Source of the DNA: Plasmodium malariae
Lineage: Eukaryota > Apicomplexa > Aconoidasida > Haemosporida > Plasmodiidae
Length of the DNA stretch: 64,000 nucleotides
Direction: 5' to 3'
Assembly (NCBI RefSeq): GCF_900090045.1
Contig: NC_041783.1
Coordinates: forward strand, 372,001-436,000
Shown: positions 46,501 to 56,719 of the stretch, piece after piece
Layout of the letters: each line of letters opens with the position of its first letter
Numbering within the stretch: the first letter of the stretch is position 1
The notes under the pieces: generated by a model
What the model saw: the letters and a program-made list of their open reading frames with translations, nothing else
Databases searched by the model: none
Told to the model about the DNA's origin: nothing
Translations under genes and position numbers: made by a program

Positions 46501-49146
46501 TGCACCACCGGCTGTAGCACTAACACTGGGTCCAACCTCAAAAGCATATTTGTCATTCGCTTCGCTATTGTAACCCTTCTCTCCATGTATCTCCTTATCC
46601 TTTTGCTCACTTATTATTCCTGATAAAGACGGGGTAATGCGTATGTTAAATTGGGTTCTCCTCATCTTCGAATAGGCTTTATTCGAATTATCGTTACCAT
46701 CATCGTTATCGTGTGTATCATTCTTATCAATCTTACCATTCGCATCTGGATCCACCTTCTTTCCTATATTTCCTTCCCCTTTTTCAACAAAATTTTCTAC
46801 ATGTATGGCCCTTTTGGTATCATTATCACTTCCCCCCTTCTCCATTCTGCTTATAACTGCATTTATTGCACCCCTACCGTCAGTGTTGCTAATCTGTACC
46901 AACTCCGAATGATCCATATGGTCATTCATTCTCGTTATTCTCGAAATACTCGATGTTTTTTCCACGTTTGACACGTTTGATGTATTTAATGCACATGCGT
47001 TCTCCTCTTCCCTCACGTGAGCTTTCCCAGAATTGTTTAAACCTCCTCCTTTGTTTTCTTCTTTCGTGTCTTTCACTATGGCATTTTTTCTTTTGTTGTT
47101 TGAACTCGCTACATAAATGGGTCGCTGCTCACAGTCTTCGTTTCGAACCACTCCACCATAATTATCACCACCATAATTATCACCACCATAATTATCACCA
47201 CCATAATTATCACCACCGTAATTATCACCACCATACTTACCAGCACCAAGGTTACCTTCACAATGTTCACCCTGATCATCTATATCAGCACCGCTTTCCT
47301 TCAGATTACCACTATTATGAGTACTAATCTGATCAGTATGCTGCTTACCCTTTAACATAGCTAATTTGTTATCTTCCTTACTACCTTCTCTATTTTCATT
47401 TGTTTCCTCCAATTTAACTACTTGAGGGGACGTACCTCTACTGCTATTCCTTACGCTCCTCTTGGGTTTAAACTTACGTTTCGCTTTAGATTTAGACCTG
47501 TTCATGGATTGGGGTTCATTTGCTCGTACCGATTGATGTGCCTCTCCTTGTGCTTCACCCCTGTCCGTATGTCCATCCCTGATATCTTCACATTTGACCG
47601 CATCCTGATCGATATCATTAAAAATATTTTCTAGGTTAATTTTTGTATGTGCCTTGCTATCCAGGTCCAACTTATTTATTGCATTCTTATTATTATAAAG
47701 AAAAGAGCTCTTTTTTGTTTGTGCACTGGACGTTTTATGTAAATGTAAGCCTAACATATTTCTACTGGGTGAAAACTCGTCGGATGAAATATTATTATTC
47801 ATTGGAGTACCAGTAAATGCATATGTATCATTTTTTTCCTGGTAATACATTTTCAATGACATGATAACTTGCCTAAACAATATTTCACTTGCACTCTTAA
47901 CTGCATTTTTATTTGTTAAGGCAATACTATTATTTAATAAAAAAATAAGAGGAGATGTATTAACCACATAATGACAAGCTAACCAATTTTTAATAGAAGA
48001 AGTTTCGGACTTGACAATATTTTTAGCTTCAAAAATAGGTGGTAATAATAATTTCATAGCATTTTTTTTATTTTTATTATTCATTGTTATTTTACAACAT
48101 GTACAATTTCTAGGCAAATTTTTAAATAACAATAATTCTGCTTTTTCTTGTATGAACTTCTTACTAATATCATTGGTTTCAATTTGTCTAATAATCCTTT
48201 CATCTTGATATAATTCATATCCAAATAAAGATCTAATAGTTTCTTGTTTATCAGCTACAAACATAAACCATTCAATATTAAATTTACGTAATATACCATA
48301 TTTCCTTAAATACCGACCTAACAAATCATGGGCATTCATTAAAAAACCTAATTCAAAAATAAAAGATATGATAGAAAGAAAAAGTAAACGTGCTGCAAAT
48401 ACGATATATAATAATATAGGGAATGTAATTAGCCAGTGGACGCTGTTTAAAAATATAAATGGATTTTGTTCATCTTTATATCCAAAAATTCTTAACACGT
48501 AATAATTTCCATTATCATTCACACCATTTTTTAAAACCATATTACTACGCCAATATATTATTTGAGCTGATGACCATAACAGATATACTAGTTCTGGGTC
48601 TACAGTATTGTAAAATGCAGCACATAATGCACTTGGCTGTAACAACTTTTCAAATATTATTTTCTGAACAAGTGCATGAATAATCATAATTATCGAAAAG
48701 GAAGCTATATTAATACTTAATATTAAAAAACTACAATATATACTTCCAAAAATAAATCCCCTATTATATTTCGGTTCAGATATAGGATCATGCGTATTCG
48801 GTTCTGATAATGAACTTAAACTAACACAAAGAATTACCAGGTTCATAAAAAAATGTATAACAAACCATAGCCAAGGTGATAAATCAGGAAATATAATAGA
48901 CAAAATTCTTATTATTATATCACCTAATGTTTCACTCTCACTTTCATCTTCTTCTTCTTCATCTTCTTGTAAAAACTGAGCATTGTATGAAGACTTTTGA
49001 ATATATAAATTTACTGCATTTATTCTATCTTGCTTGTTCATATATGACCTAGACACATCCATTATCAGGGACTGCGGATATTTCGATTTGGAAATACCCT
49101 TATAGTTTTCGTCCTTCGAATAGCTCATTCTTGGCTCTCTACGCAT
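43567..49146 (-). CDS. Mechanosensitive ion channel, MscS family, with EF-hand-like segment
   Basis: Single-exon gene of 1859 residues. N-terminal hydrophobic segments lie at about residues 65-300 (for example SPWLWFVIHFFMNLVILCVS). A long polar insert (about 480-1130) includes a Asn-Tyr-Gly-Gly-Asp repeat. An EF-hand-like helix-loop-helix follows at about 1178-1205 (EFDLSGHGKID). The pore helix and MscS core span about 1230-1440: hydrophobic helices (SFLASVVLLFIFGVSADTII), the beta-domain signature NPYNIGDRIRLDGGE and the C-terminal fold (FEISFW-like, written YEISFWIKCVEGWGNW here). EF-hand plus MscS is the layout of eukaryotic Msy/MSL channels, which respond to membrane tension and osmotic shock, often at internal membranes. 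The last 400 residues are low-complexity. The start is MRREPRMSYS; Met7 is an alternative. Localisation cannot be read from the sequence. Confidence 0.94.
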   Translation of the reverse strand: MRREPRMSYSKDENYKGISKSKYPQSLIMDVSRSYMNKQDRINAVNLYIQKSSYNAQFLQEDEEEEDESESETLGDIIIRILSIIFPDLSPWLWFVIHFFMNLVILCVSLSSLSEPNTHDPISEPKYNRGFIFGSIYCSFLILSINIASFSIIMIIHALVQKIIFEKLLQPSALCAAFYNTVDPELVYLLWSSAQIIYWRSNMVLKNGVNDNGNYYVLRIFGYKDEQNPFIFLNSVHWLITFPILLYIVFAARLLFLSIISFIFELGFLMNAHDLLGRYLRKYGILRKFNIEWFMFVADKQETIRSLFGYELYQDERIIRQIETNDISKKFIQEKAELLLFKNLPRNCTCCKITMNNKNKKNAMKLLLPPIFEAKNIVKSETSSIKNWLACHYVVNTSPLIFLLNNSIALTNKNAVKSASEILFRQVIMSLKMYYQEKNDTYAFTGTPMNNNISSDEFSPSRNMLGLHLHKTSSAQTKKSSFLYNNKNAINKLDLDSKAHTKINLENIFNDIDQDAVKCEDIRDGHTDRGEAQGEAHQSVRANEPQSMNRSKSKAKRKFKPKRSVRNSSRGTSPQVVKLEETNENREGSKEDNKLAMLKGKQHTDQISTHNSGNLKESGADIDDQGEHCEGNLGAGKYGGDNYGGDNYGGDNYGGDNYGGDNYGGVVRNEDCEQRPIYVASSNNKRKNAIVKDTKEENKGGGLNNSGKAHVREEENACALNTSNVSNVEKTSSISRITRMNDHMDHSELVQISNTDGRGAINAVISRMEKGGSDNDTKRAIHVENFVEKGEGNIGKKVDPDANGKIDKNDTHDNDDGNDNSNKAYSKMRRTQFNIRITPSLSGIISEQKDKEIHGEKGYNSEANDKYAFEVGPSVSATAGGAGGTGADINNGKEERNFYPNLENYKSMKVQIKDLSIEDVLKKKYTSDSLHNREMERKENGSNDEGNGSDVGDRTDGGDEVHVGFINKGCNGSTKGRVKKCYRMCDYEESGAGGGGKNSRVVFNKEGVLGSSLLPTDREKTKNKGSNIIIESTANMLNDTNNKESTVRDANNSNIMYYPERRKKNMVNETSKISKKMKNKGSGNNKNTYFYHSHLLNEEMNLLERSDAINVKRLKENKRMNIRSCLCLKRNKKERFSRIKKDISLEIDDPFIMNVTRPMQLNINGNEYVTKDMIEVFLKPEDADEFMKEFDLSGHGKIDIIMFRNAVMRAITCRKKFIKSLKGQESILKLVRRLMSILLSFLASVVLLFIFGVSADTIIVTGAAFITAVTVILSYMYTNFITSVIFIAFSNPYNIGDRIRLDGGEAMYIKKIKTYTTEFETTTGKIVIYENSKLSNAKIYNESRSKNAYIDIAFKVDINTPLLALKELRKSLQFLVDSRPSDFCKTKNLYFGYSLQPGHFYEISFWIKCVEGWGNWRKVFELRTDIYDFIILQLRLLNISYRLPTQKVGFTAPLNIIDTNSTHNNSGVNNNINTVNSNVNSNVNNNINNNNLKINRNKQYDYSSPPKEGRNQLFMPSARHKREFGSFHYEKSGRMFPQHDKYYRDNDNCSENRMTHNGTNNTVIRFFKERSNNFCADNINDYARLYRRRGRENAKSAQGYTKNVAHEWTHNPKLDLHKDDEFLKSNFDMQTESYRNRCARNNTSMPKFVTTTAMDAITATDATTVNTNISTNHSNELFYSSDDVCTLSISDEAIKNDKMNNPQNNWNKCNRNSYYSNYDSVLDHNKYNMYYAAVPRKKNSNGYDNLEVSQVRIEQNDIYVCRENTVADIIYPTYNSNINDDIAYCNNARNPPNTIHNYEQPLQMNDNENDDISYDSSSGYDSFECVKHFSNLHNRNQRFTNMGNVKKIPHKNSFNKKIK
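47146..47238 (-). repeat. 15-bp coding repeat (Asn-Tyr-Gly-Gly-Asp)n
   Basis: Six near-perfect copies of ataattatcaccacc on the plus strand, coding Asn-Tyr-Gly-Gly-Asp on the minus strand, in the hydrophilic insert of the MscS-type channel. Confidence 0.9.
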
Positions 49147-50361
49147 ATATACGTATACGAATATGTATATATATATATACGTATTTTTTTTTTTCTCCCT
49201 TAGGTTGTACGCTGCATATGGGTAATTCCGCGGAGGTTTATTTCTCTGACGTGATCTCTTATCCTTACCGCTTTATTTTATTATTTTTTTTTTTTTTTTT
49301 TTCTTCCTCACTCCTAAATGACATCTACCCTTTGTCTTAATATTTCTGTTCTTTTTCCAGATGATTTGATTTGCCTCCTTATATAATATTTACTTGACAA
49401 TATATTTTTTTTTTTTTTATGCTTCCCTTTAGTTTTTCTTATTTCCCCCTTTAAAAAATGGTCCTTTGTGTTTCTCTGCCAAAGTAAGTTCAATTTGTAT
49501 GTATGTATGTATATATTCCTTTCTCTTTCGCTTGCAATTTTATCTTATGTGCAGGTATATGTGGATGTGCACGTATGGGCGAAAATATACATATAAATAC
49601 ATACATACATAAGTATACATATACATACACATATATATGCGTATATTTTTTTTCACCTGTTTTCCCCTTTTCTCCTTAACCTTATACGCAAATATTTTTT
49701 GTCTCCACGTATTTTAATCGCCTTTTTAAAAGATTATGAATTTAATAGAAAGAAGAAAGTTTAGACAAGCAAAATTTTCATCATGGAGGGAGGAAAAAAG
49801 CTTTCCTCTCTATATCCCTCTTTCTATCCCTCTTTCTTTTGTTTTTTTTCTTTTTTTTGTAAATTTCATGACTTCACGTAAATAACTAAAGATATAAATT
49901 TACGCAAACAGCTATGGACATATATCCACATACATGCATGCATGCGTACGTTCGTACATACATACATATATATTCACTCATTTGTGTTATATGGGTATAT
50001 ATCTTTTTTATATTACCATACAAAGAAATTTTATAAATATATTCATGACTGCTTGTAACAAAACAACTGCTTTTCCCCTTATGCCAGTTAGGTATAAGGA
50101 AAATAATTACACGTTTCCCGTCAAGTCTCACGTTCGAAGGGTACATACATAGACGTACATGTGTGAGTATGTACATGAGTGTGTGTATTTGTGTGTGTGT
50201 GTGTATGTGTGCGTACTTCAGCGGATGCATAACCTTTTGCTATGCGCGCTATAAATATTTTTGCAAGAATATTACATGTATTATATGTGCGAAATGCAGT
50301 TTACTTGAGGCAGAGCTTTTATAATTGGTTCCAGCTTACCTCAGTAGATGCCAATCCTAAT

Positions 50362-50478
50362 TAACATATTGCAGTCAACATTTACCGGTCAACATATTGC
50401 AGTCAACATTTACCGGTCAACATATTGCAGTCAACATTTACCGGTCAACAGTTTGCAGTCAACATTTTGCAATCAACG
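50362..50478. repeat. 28-bp minisatellite (gtcaacatttaccggtcaac atattgca)n
   Basis: Three to four copies of gtcaacatttaccggtcaac followed by atattgca, the last ones degenerate (gtttgca, atttgcaatcaacggt). Each unit carries two gtcaaca half-sites, so it may have grown from a shorter repeat. Confidence 0.85.
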
Positions 50479-50877
50479 GTTAACAAGGCAGATTTAATAA
50501 ACCGCTTTAACGGAATATAACCCCCAAAAAAATATGCTCAAAGCGTGTAATTTGTAAAGTAGGGTCAAAATGATTGACAGCTTTTTAAAAAAAAAAAAAA
50601 AGAAAAAAAAAAAAATACACGATTGGTTACATTTAAATATTCAAGTGTGCATATTTGGTTTTTGAATTATTCATATGAAAGGCAGCTCTCAAAAAACTGA
50701 GAAATTAAGCTATGAATTGTAGGAAATTGAAAAGATTAATACGTTGTACAAATACACAAAAGTTAACAAAGGTAACAACATGAATGTTTGAAAAAAAAAA
50801 AAAAATTAAAATAAGTAAATAAACAAGCAAACAAAGAGATAAATGAATGCCCAAACAAACAAAGAGATATACGAATG

Positions 50878-51075
50878 AACAAACAAACAAACAAACAAAC
50901 AAATAAACGAATAAACGAATAAACGAATAAACGAATAAACAAATAAACGAATAAACGAATAAACGAATAAACAAATAAACGAATAAATGAATAAACAAAT
51001 AAAAGAATAAACAAATAAACGAATAAACGAATAAACAATCAAATAAACGAATGAACAAACAAATAAATAAACGCA
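50878..51075. repeat. 8-bp tandem array (aaacgaat / aaacaaat)
   Basis: More than twenty units of aaacgaat, aaacaaat and aaacaaac over about 195 bp. An 8-bp unit shifts frame at each copy, so three overlapping false Leu-Phe-Val-Tyr frames run on the minus strand. Confidence 0.88.
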
Positions 51076-52072
51076 TGAATAATTTGCGCATATTTTATAA
51101 GACAAGTCGCGTAAAATAAATCTGGCTTGAAAAAAAAAAAAAAAAAAAATTTAATTTCTCACAATGTGTATAATATTTATACTCTTTTCATTTTCCTATG
51201 ACGTAGTTAATATAGATAATTACAAAGCATAGATCTTTTTTTTTTATTTTTTCCTCTCTACAATTGCATCAAAAATAAGGGGTTAATTTTTCTGTGTCAA
51301 CCTTTTCTTATGCATTTGTCACATCGTTTTTTTTAGCGGCTCTTATTTTTTACAAGCTTATAAAATTTGTTCAACACTTTGGAGGTACTTTTAAATTATA
51401 CCCAAAAGTCTCAGTAACAGTATAGACGGAAAAAGTTTAAAGAAAAAAAAAAAAATAAATATATAAAAATAAAAAAAGTAATGAAAGAGATCAAATTAAT
51501 ATTAAGGTTGATACTAATATTAACGTTAAAGGAAATTTCGGATGAGCAAACACATTTTCACTCGATTATTTTTGTTTTTTTTGTTTTAGTTCGTAAACTG
51601 ATTTTTCTTCATATAAAGTGAGACATACAATTAATACGTATATTTTTTACTAACAAAAAAAAAAAAATAATAATAAAATAATAATAAAATAAAGACAAGT
51701 GAACGGTTGTCAGCCCTGCATACTATTGTACGGTTATGCATATACCCGTGGGAAATTACATAAGACCTAAAAAAAAGAAAAGATTATAATCTGATTAAGA
51801 AAACAATTGTATATTATAAATAGCCAAATGTTCTTAGGGATATTGTAATTACTGAGCACCCTCACTTTTGTTAATTGAAAAAGATATAAAGTTTATAAAA
51901 ACATAATGATATGCGCACATGTCTTTTTAAACAAGCATCGTAACTGTTGTATACGTTCTCTTTTTACGCAAAAACATTTATACAAAAAGGAACAGTATTA
52001 TAGCTACAAAAATAATATTATGATTATCTATTGTACTAATATATTTTCCTTTTTTTTTTTTTTTTTAATCAG

Positions 52073-52246
52073 ATTTTTACCATTCCTACTAAGTTGACAG
52101 ACGAATATATATTATGTCTTAACTTTTTTGCATATTTATGTATGAAGAATTTTGGAGAGTTACATGGCCATTTTAAAGCCCGCATCATATGTATGTTAAC
52201 CGTAACAAGGATCGACCTTTTTTCCTCATATATATGTAAAAAAATA
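52073..52246 (+). CDS. Candidate internal exon of an unrecognised small gene
   Basis: A 174-bp phase-0 open segment. It has a long polypyrimidine tract ending in AATCAG at its left edge and a consensus donor GTAAGTA at its right edge. The 58 residues are not low-complexity (for example [20 protein letters not shown]). A following open segment starts after the (AT)n run at about 52371 ([16 protein letters not shown]). No compatible first exon is evident, because donors in the Met-started frame at 51906 are out of phase. The opposite strand also has a 73-codon frame (52290-52069), so strand is not settled. No family recognised. Confidence 0.25.
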
Positions 52247-52297
52247 GTAAGTACATATAAAAATGCACACCCACACATAAGGGTCCTCATGCATATG

Positions 52298-52303
<6 letters not shown>

Positions 52304-52369
<66 letters not shown>
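52304..52369. repeat. (AT)n microsatellite
   Basis: About 65 bp of uninterrupted alternating AT between two candidate exons. Confidence 0.92.
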
Positions 52370-52373
<4 letters not shown>

Positions 52374-53127
52374 CCTTTTGGGGTTTTCTGCCTATTAAAA
52401 CTTAGCGTCCTTCCCTTTCGTTTAACTAAATTGATACATCTTCAACTTACATGTATACTAATGTGAAATACTGGCATGGGGATTAGCCCATGCTGCCAAC
52501 ATAAAAGCAATACGTCCTCATATCGACTTATGCTATTTTGTTGTAAATATATTTTGGTATGTCTACATTGCCATATGGCTTATTATTATTTTTTTTTTTG
52601 ATCAGTTCACTATACGGTAAAATTATTTTTAAAAAATGACTAGAACTATATGTTCTTCCATCGTTCTATGATATACAGTTTAGCGGGATATAATCTGGCT
52701 AAAACTTCCAAGTATAACTACAAATGAATAATTATTACCATGAGCGCAAGCACAAATGCTTTATGTGTAACTATGTGTTCGCTTCCATAGATGGACCAAA
52801 AAAAAAAAAAAAAGCGCTTTGGTTAAATTGTGCTTGGATGAAGGTTAACCGTGAAAGGTTGAGAAGCAGTTATGAATGCGCATATATACCTATACATATA
52901 TGTATATATATATATATATATACATGTACGTGTGCATATATATATGTTTATATGTACGTGTACAAGCCTTTGTTTAAAACACCCACTATGTTTTTAAAGC
53001 AGTGACCTTCATACGTACATTTTCAAACGTATACATTACTGTCATTACAGTTGTAACAGAAATAATATTTTTAACATTTCTTTTTTTTTTTTCTAATTGT
53101 AAATCTTTGTCCATCAATAAGTAGGTC

Positions 53128-53165
<38 letters not shown>

Positions 53166-53540
53166 AGTAAACATATGGTTAAAATTTTACTTTTTTAATT
53201 TGCTTATTCGTTTTGCTATTGGTCTTTATCTTTTTATTTCACTGATTTGGTATGGTGTTTAACCGTCTCTTTTGATTTGTTTATTATTCTTATGTAAATA
53301 TTTTTACATATTACGCACACAAATGTGTATGTATGAATATATGTACTAATAATGTATGTTTATATTTGTATGTACATGTGTATATTGTTATACTCCATAT
53401 TTCATGTTACCAAAAATGGACCGGTCAACAGAAGAGATATTTTTTTTTTTTTTTTTTTTTTTATTCTACTTTATTTTTATATAACAAATGTAAAAGCGGA
53501 CAGGTAAAAGAAGAAAAAAAAAAAAAAAAAAATATACATA

Positions 53541-53586
<46 letters not shown>

Positions 53587-54335
53587 ATGTACATAATCGC
53601 ATACATATGCGTATAAATGTGATCCTTTCACTTTAAACGTACAAACGAAAAAAAAAAACAATGGACCCCCCTAGCGTGTTTATATAACAAACACGCATAT
53701 ATTTAATTATACTTTTTTTTTCTTTTTTTTTTTATCATTTCCTGAAATCATTCTATCTCATTATTTATACTGCTTTCTTAAACAAAGAAAGGATCATATT
53801 CAAAAAAAATTTAAGCAGGATATTAACATATATTCATTTTTGATTTTTATAGTGAAACATTTTTTACGCTTAAGTTATAATTATACATGTTTAAAGCTAA
53901 TTTGCTTTAGTAAAAAATAAGATTAAGTAAAATAAATGTAAAATAAAAATAAAATAGAAGTAAAACGAATGAAATAAAATAAAAATTAAATGAAAAAGAA
54001 AAGAAAATTAAATAAAAATTAAATGAAAAAGAAAAGAAAATTTAAATGAAAATTAAATGAAAATTAAGTGAAAATTAAATGAAAAAGAAAAGAAAAAGAA
54101 AAAGAATAAGATGGTGACTACCGTTATTTTTGCAAACAATTGTGGGGCTAAATAGTTTAAAAAAAAAAAAATATACCAAATACTTATATAGGCATATAAA
54201 TAAATAAATAAATAAATATATATATATATATATATATATGAACAAACATGTACATGTTGCATAATAATTAGCAGCATTACTCGGCAGATTAAGAGAGGGA
54301 ATAAAGCAAAAATAACGCATTTAAAAACATTTGAA

Positions 54336-54468
54336 GATAATAATAATAATAATCGTAGTAATAGAAATACTAGTAGTAATAGTTGTAGTAATAGTTGTAG
54401 TAATAGTAGTAGTAATAGTTGTAGTAATAGTAGCAGTAATATTTGTAGTAACAGTAGTAATAATGATG
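54336..54468. repeat. Trinucleotide/12-bp array (agtaatagttgt)n upstream of the IWS1-like gene
   Basis: taa triplets pass into gtagtaatagtt-type 12-bp units. It lies 200-330 bp upstream of the IWS1-like ATG, so probably in its 5' UTR. Confidence 0.8.
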
Positions 54469-54667
54469 AAGTAAATTATACTCAACGGAAAAAAAAAGAA
54501 AAAAAGAAAAAAAGAAAGAAAAAGATTTTAGCTAATATACAAAAAAAAAAAAAAAAAAAAAAAATAACATCGAATAAAGTAATATCACACGAAGTAATTT
54601 CGAATAATATATAATTATATATAATAGGTTAAAATAAAATAAAAACAGACGTTAATATACATAAGAA

Positions 54668-56719
54668 ATGGAAGCAAGCTTAAATAATAATAAAGCTGAG
54701 TTAGTGAATAACTTGGGCTTGTTAAATGACGATAATTACTTAGAAGGGAATGTTGAAGAAAATGATAAACATAGAATGAAAACTACAAAAAAAATTGGGG
54801 CAACAAAAAAGAGAAAAACGAAAGAGGATGCTGATTTGAGGAAACAAGAAAAGGTGGAAACCGAAGAAAAAGAAGACAAGGAGGATCATGATAAAGTAGT
54901 AAAAAATGATGGTTATGCTGATAGTAGTAACGATGATGATGATCCAATCCACAGTGAAGACAAATCAAAAGAGAAGGATGATTTAAATAAAAAGAGTAAC
55001 CAACAAAAGGACAAAAGTAAGAATGTAGTGGAAAACGAATTCACGATTGATGACAACATATTCAGTGATCAGAATAATTCTAATGACAATAAAGATAAGG
55101 AAGAAGGGGATAACAACAAGAGTAAGGATAGAGGAGATGATATTGATGAGGGGGAAGTAGATGACGATAACAGTAAGGATAAGATTAAGAATAAGAATAA
55201 CGATAAGAATAACGATAAGAATAACGATAAGGATAACTATAAAAATAACGATAAGAATAACGATAAGGATAACGATAAGAATAACGATAAGAATAACGAT
55301 AAGAATAACGATAAGAATAACGATAAGAATAACGATAAGAATAACGATAAGAATAACGATAAGAATAACGATAAGAATAACGATAAGAATAACGATAAGA
55401 ATAACGATAAGAATAACGATAGCGATTTAGGTAAGGACGATCTAAGCGGGATGGAGGAAGAAAAAAAAAAAAAAAAAAGGCAAAAATTACGAGTCAAAAA
55501 AAAAAGAGATGATATAAGTGACAGTGAGCAGAATGAAGAAGATGCACTTGGCCGTAAGGATGGAAAGAAAGAAATGGAAAGAAGAAAAAAGAATAAGAAA
55601 AAATTGAAGGGATTAAAAAGGAGTAAATTTATAGATAGTGTGGCTGAGGAAGGAGAGCTATCGGAAGAGGATGATCACAATGATAATGAAGATGAAGATA
55701 CCATGAATGATGATGTAAATGATAATGATAATTACAGTAGCTTAAATAGTAGAATTAAAAAAAAAGAGTCTTCTGCTAAAAATGAATATAGTGGGCTGGG
55801 ACTGGACGATGAGGATGAGGATGAGGAAGACGAGGAAGGGGAGGGAGAATACGAAAATGATATGGTATATTCAAATAAAACAGAAAAGAAAAAAAAAACA
55901 CATTTTGATGAAATATTAGAAAATTTAAAATTAAAAAGAAAGAGGGTTCAAAAAATATCAGAAGATGACGGTCTTCAATATTGTGAGAATGTGTTGAATC
56001 AAATGATATTAATGCATGAACAAGACATAAAAAATATGAAAGAAAAAAAACCAGCAACTGCTAAATTGCAGATTATTGACCAAGTATGTAAAATATTAAC
56101 AAAACCGAAATGGAAACCATTTTTTATGAAATTAAATATATATCATGTTTTAGCTTTATGGTTAATGCCATTATCTAAAAACACATTACCTAATTTTACA
56201 ATACGAACAAATTTGTTGAGAGTAATACAACAATTACCTATAACTATTAAATCGTTAAGAGGAAGTCAACTAGGAAAAATTATGACATACTTACATACAC
56301 ATAAGGATGAAACAGATGAAAACAAAAAGTTAATAAGAAATATTTTGCAAAATTGGATGGGACCTATTATAGGTATTAATACGAATTATAAACAATTCTT
56401 AAAAGAAAGACAAAAACGAATAGTAGAAAATCCAGAGTATCATAAAAAAGTACTGGAAAAGGCAAAAACTTTAATACCTGATTCTATATCTATAGAAAAA
56501 GAAGAAGAGCAAAATGAGTTCAAGCGGCATGCTACTGTACCTTATAATAGTGAATGTTCTTTTCTAATTAATGTACCATCATCTGTACCTAATTCTAGTA
56601 AGAAAATAATTCCAAAAAGTAAAATTAAAAGGCTTATTGATAATATGAAATTGTTGAAGAGATCTAGGAAATCACAAAAGGTTTCTATTGAAGGAAAGGG
56701 GGTTGCCATAGCTCCATAA
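54668..56719 (+). CDS. IWS1-like transcription elongation protein
   Basis: Single-exon gene of 683 residues. The first 440 are acidic/basic low complexity with Lys-Asn-Asn-Asp repeats (about 176-251). The C-terminal part holds a TFIIS N-terminal (LW) type helical domain at about residues 450-575. It includes KPKWKPFFMKLNIYHVLALW, then LPNFTIRTNLLRVIQQLPIT, LRGSQLGKIMTYL and ILQNWMGPI, which matches the IWS1/Spn1 core. IWS1 binds Spt6 and RNA polymerase II and couples elongation to chromatin and mRNA export. The N-terminal disordered acidic region is also typical of IWS1. The tail is basic (KSKIKRLIDNMKLLKRSRK). The start MEASLNNNK is the first Met of the frame. The domain is clear; TFIIS itself is excluded because no zinc ribbon is present. 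Confidence 0.92.
   Translation: MEASLNNNKAELVNNLGLLNDDNYLEGNVEENDKHRMKTTKKIGATKKRKTKEDADLRKQEKVETEEKEDKEDHDKVVKNDGYADSSNDDDDPIHSEDKSKEKDDLNKKSNQQKDKSKNVVENEFTIDDNIFSDQNNSNDNKDKEEGDNNKSKDRGDDIDEGEVDDDNSKDKIKNKNNDKNNDKNNDKDNYKNNDKNNDKDNDKNNDKNNDKNNDKNNDKNNDKNNDKNNDKNNDKNNDKNNDKNNDKNNDSDLGKDDLSGMEEEKKKKKRQKLRVKKKRDDISDSEQNEEDALGRKDGKKEMERRKKNKKKLKGLKRSKFIDSVAEEGELSEEDDHNDNEDEDTMNDDVNDNDNYSSLNSRIKKKESSAKNEYSGLGLDDEDEDEEDEEGEGEYENDMVYSNKTEKKKKTHFDEILENLKLKRKRVQKISEDDGLQYCENVLNQMILMHEQDIKNMKEKKPATAKLQIIDQVCKILTKPKWKPFFMKLNIYHVLALWLMPLSKNTLPNFTIRTNLLRVIQQLPITIKSLRGSQLGKIMTYLHTHKDETDENKKLIRNILQNWMGPIIGINTNYKQFLKERQKRIVENPEYHKKVLEKAKTLIPDSISIEKEEEQNEFKRHATVPYNSECSFLINVPSSVPNSSKKIIPKSKIKRLIDNMKLLKRSRKSQKVSIEGKGVAIAP
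55195..55420 (+). repeat. 12-bp coding repeat (Lys-Asn-Asn-Asp)n
   Basis: About nineteen copies of aagaataacgat, with aaggataac and tat variants near the left, coding Lys-Asn-Asn-Asp in the IWS1-like protein. The same array opens long false frames (Ile-Arg-Ile-Thr; Leu-Phe-Leu-Ser). Confidence 0.92.

Larger units (their letters stand above)
49147..54667. other. Divergent intergenic region between the MscS channel and IWS1-like genes
   Basis: About 5.5 kb holding both promoters. It is patchy. AT-rich runs and microsatellites alternate with more GC-balanced islands at about 49920-50540 and 51900-53050 that carry open segments flanked by splice-like sites (see findings). It also holds a 28-bp minisatellite, an 8-bp array, (AT)n at 52304-52369 and 53543-53584, and poly-T/A runs. 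I cannot assemble a complete gene. Confidence 0.55.

Noticed and set aside
55161..55497. Ile-Arg-Ile-Thr (plus) and Leu-Phe-Leu-Ser (minus) repeat proteins
   Set aside because: They are out-of-frame readings of the Lys-Asn-Asn-Asp codons of the IWS1-like gene.
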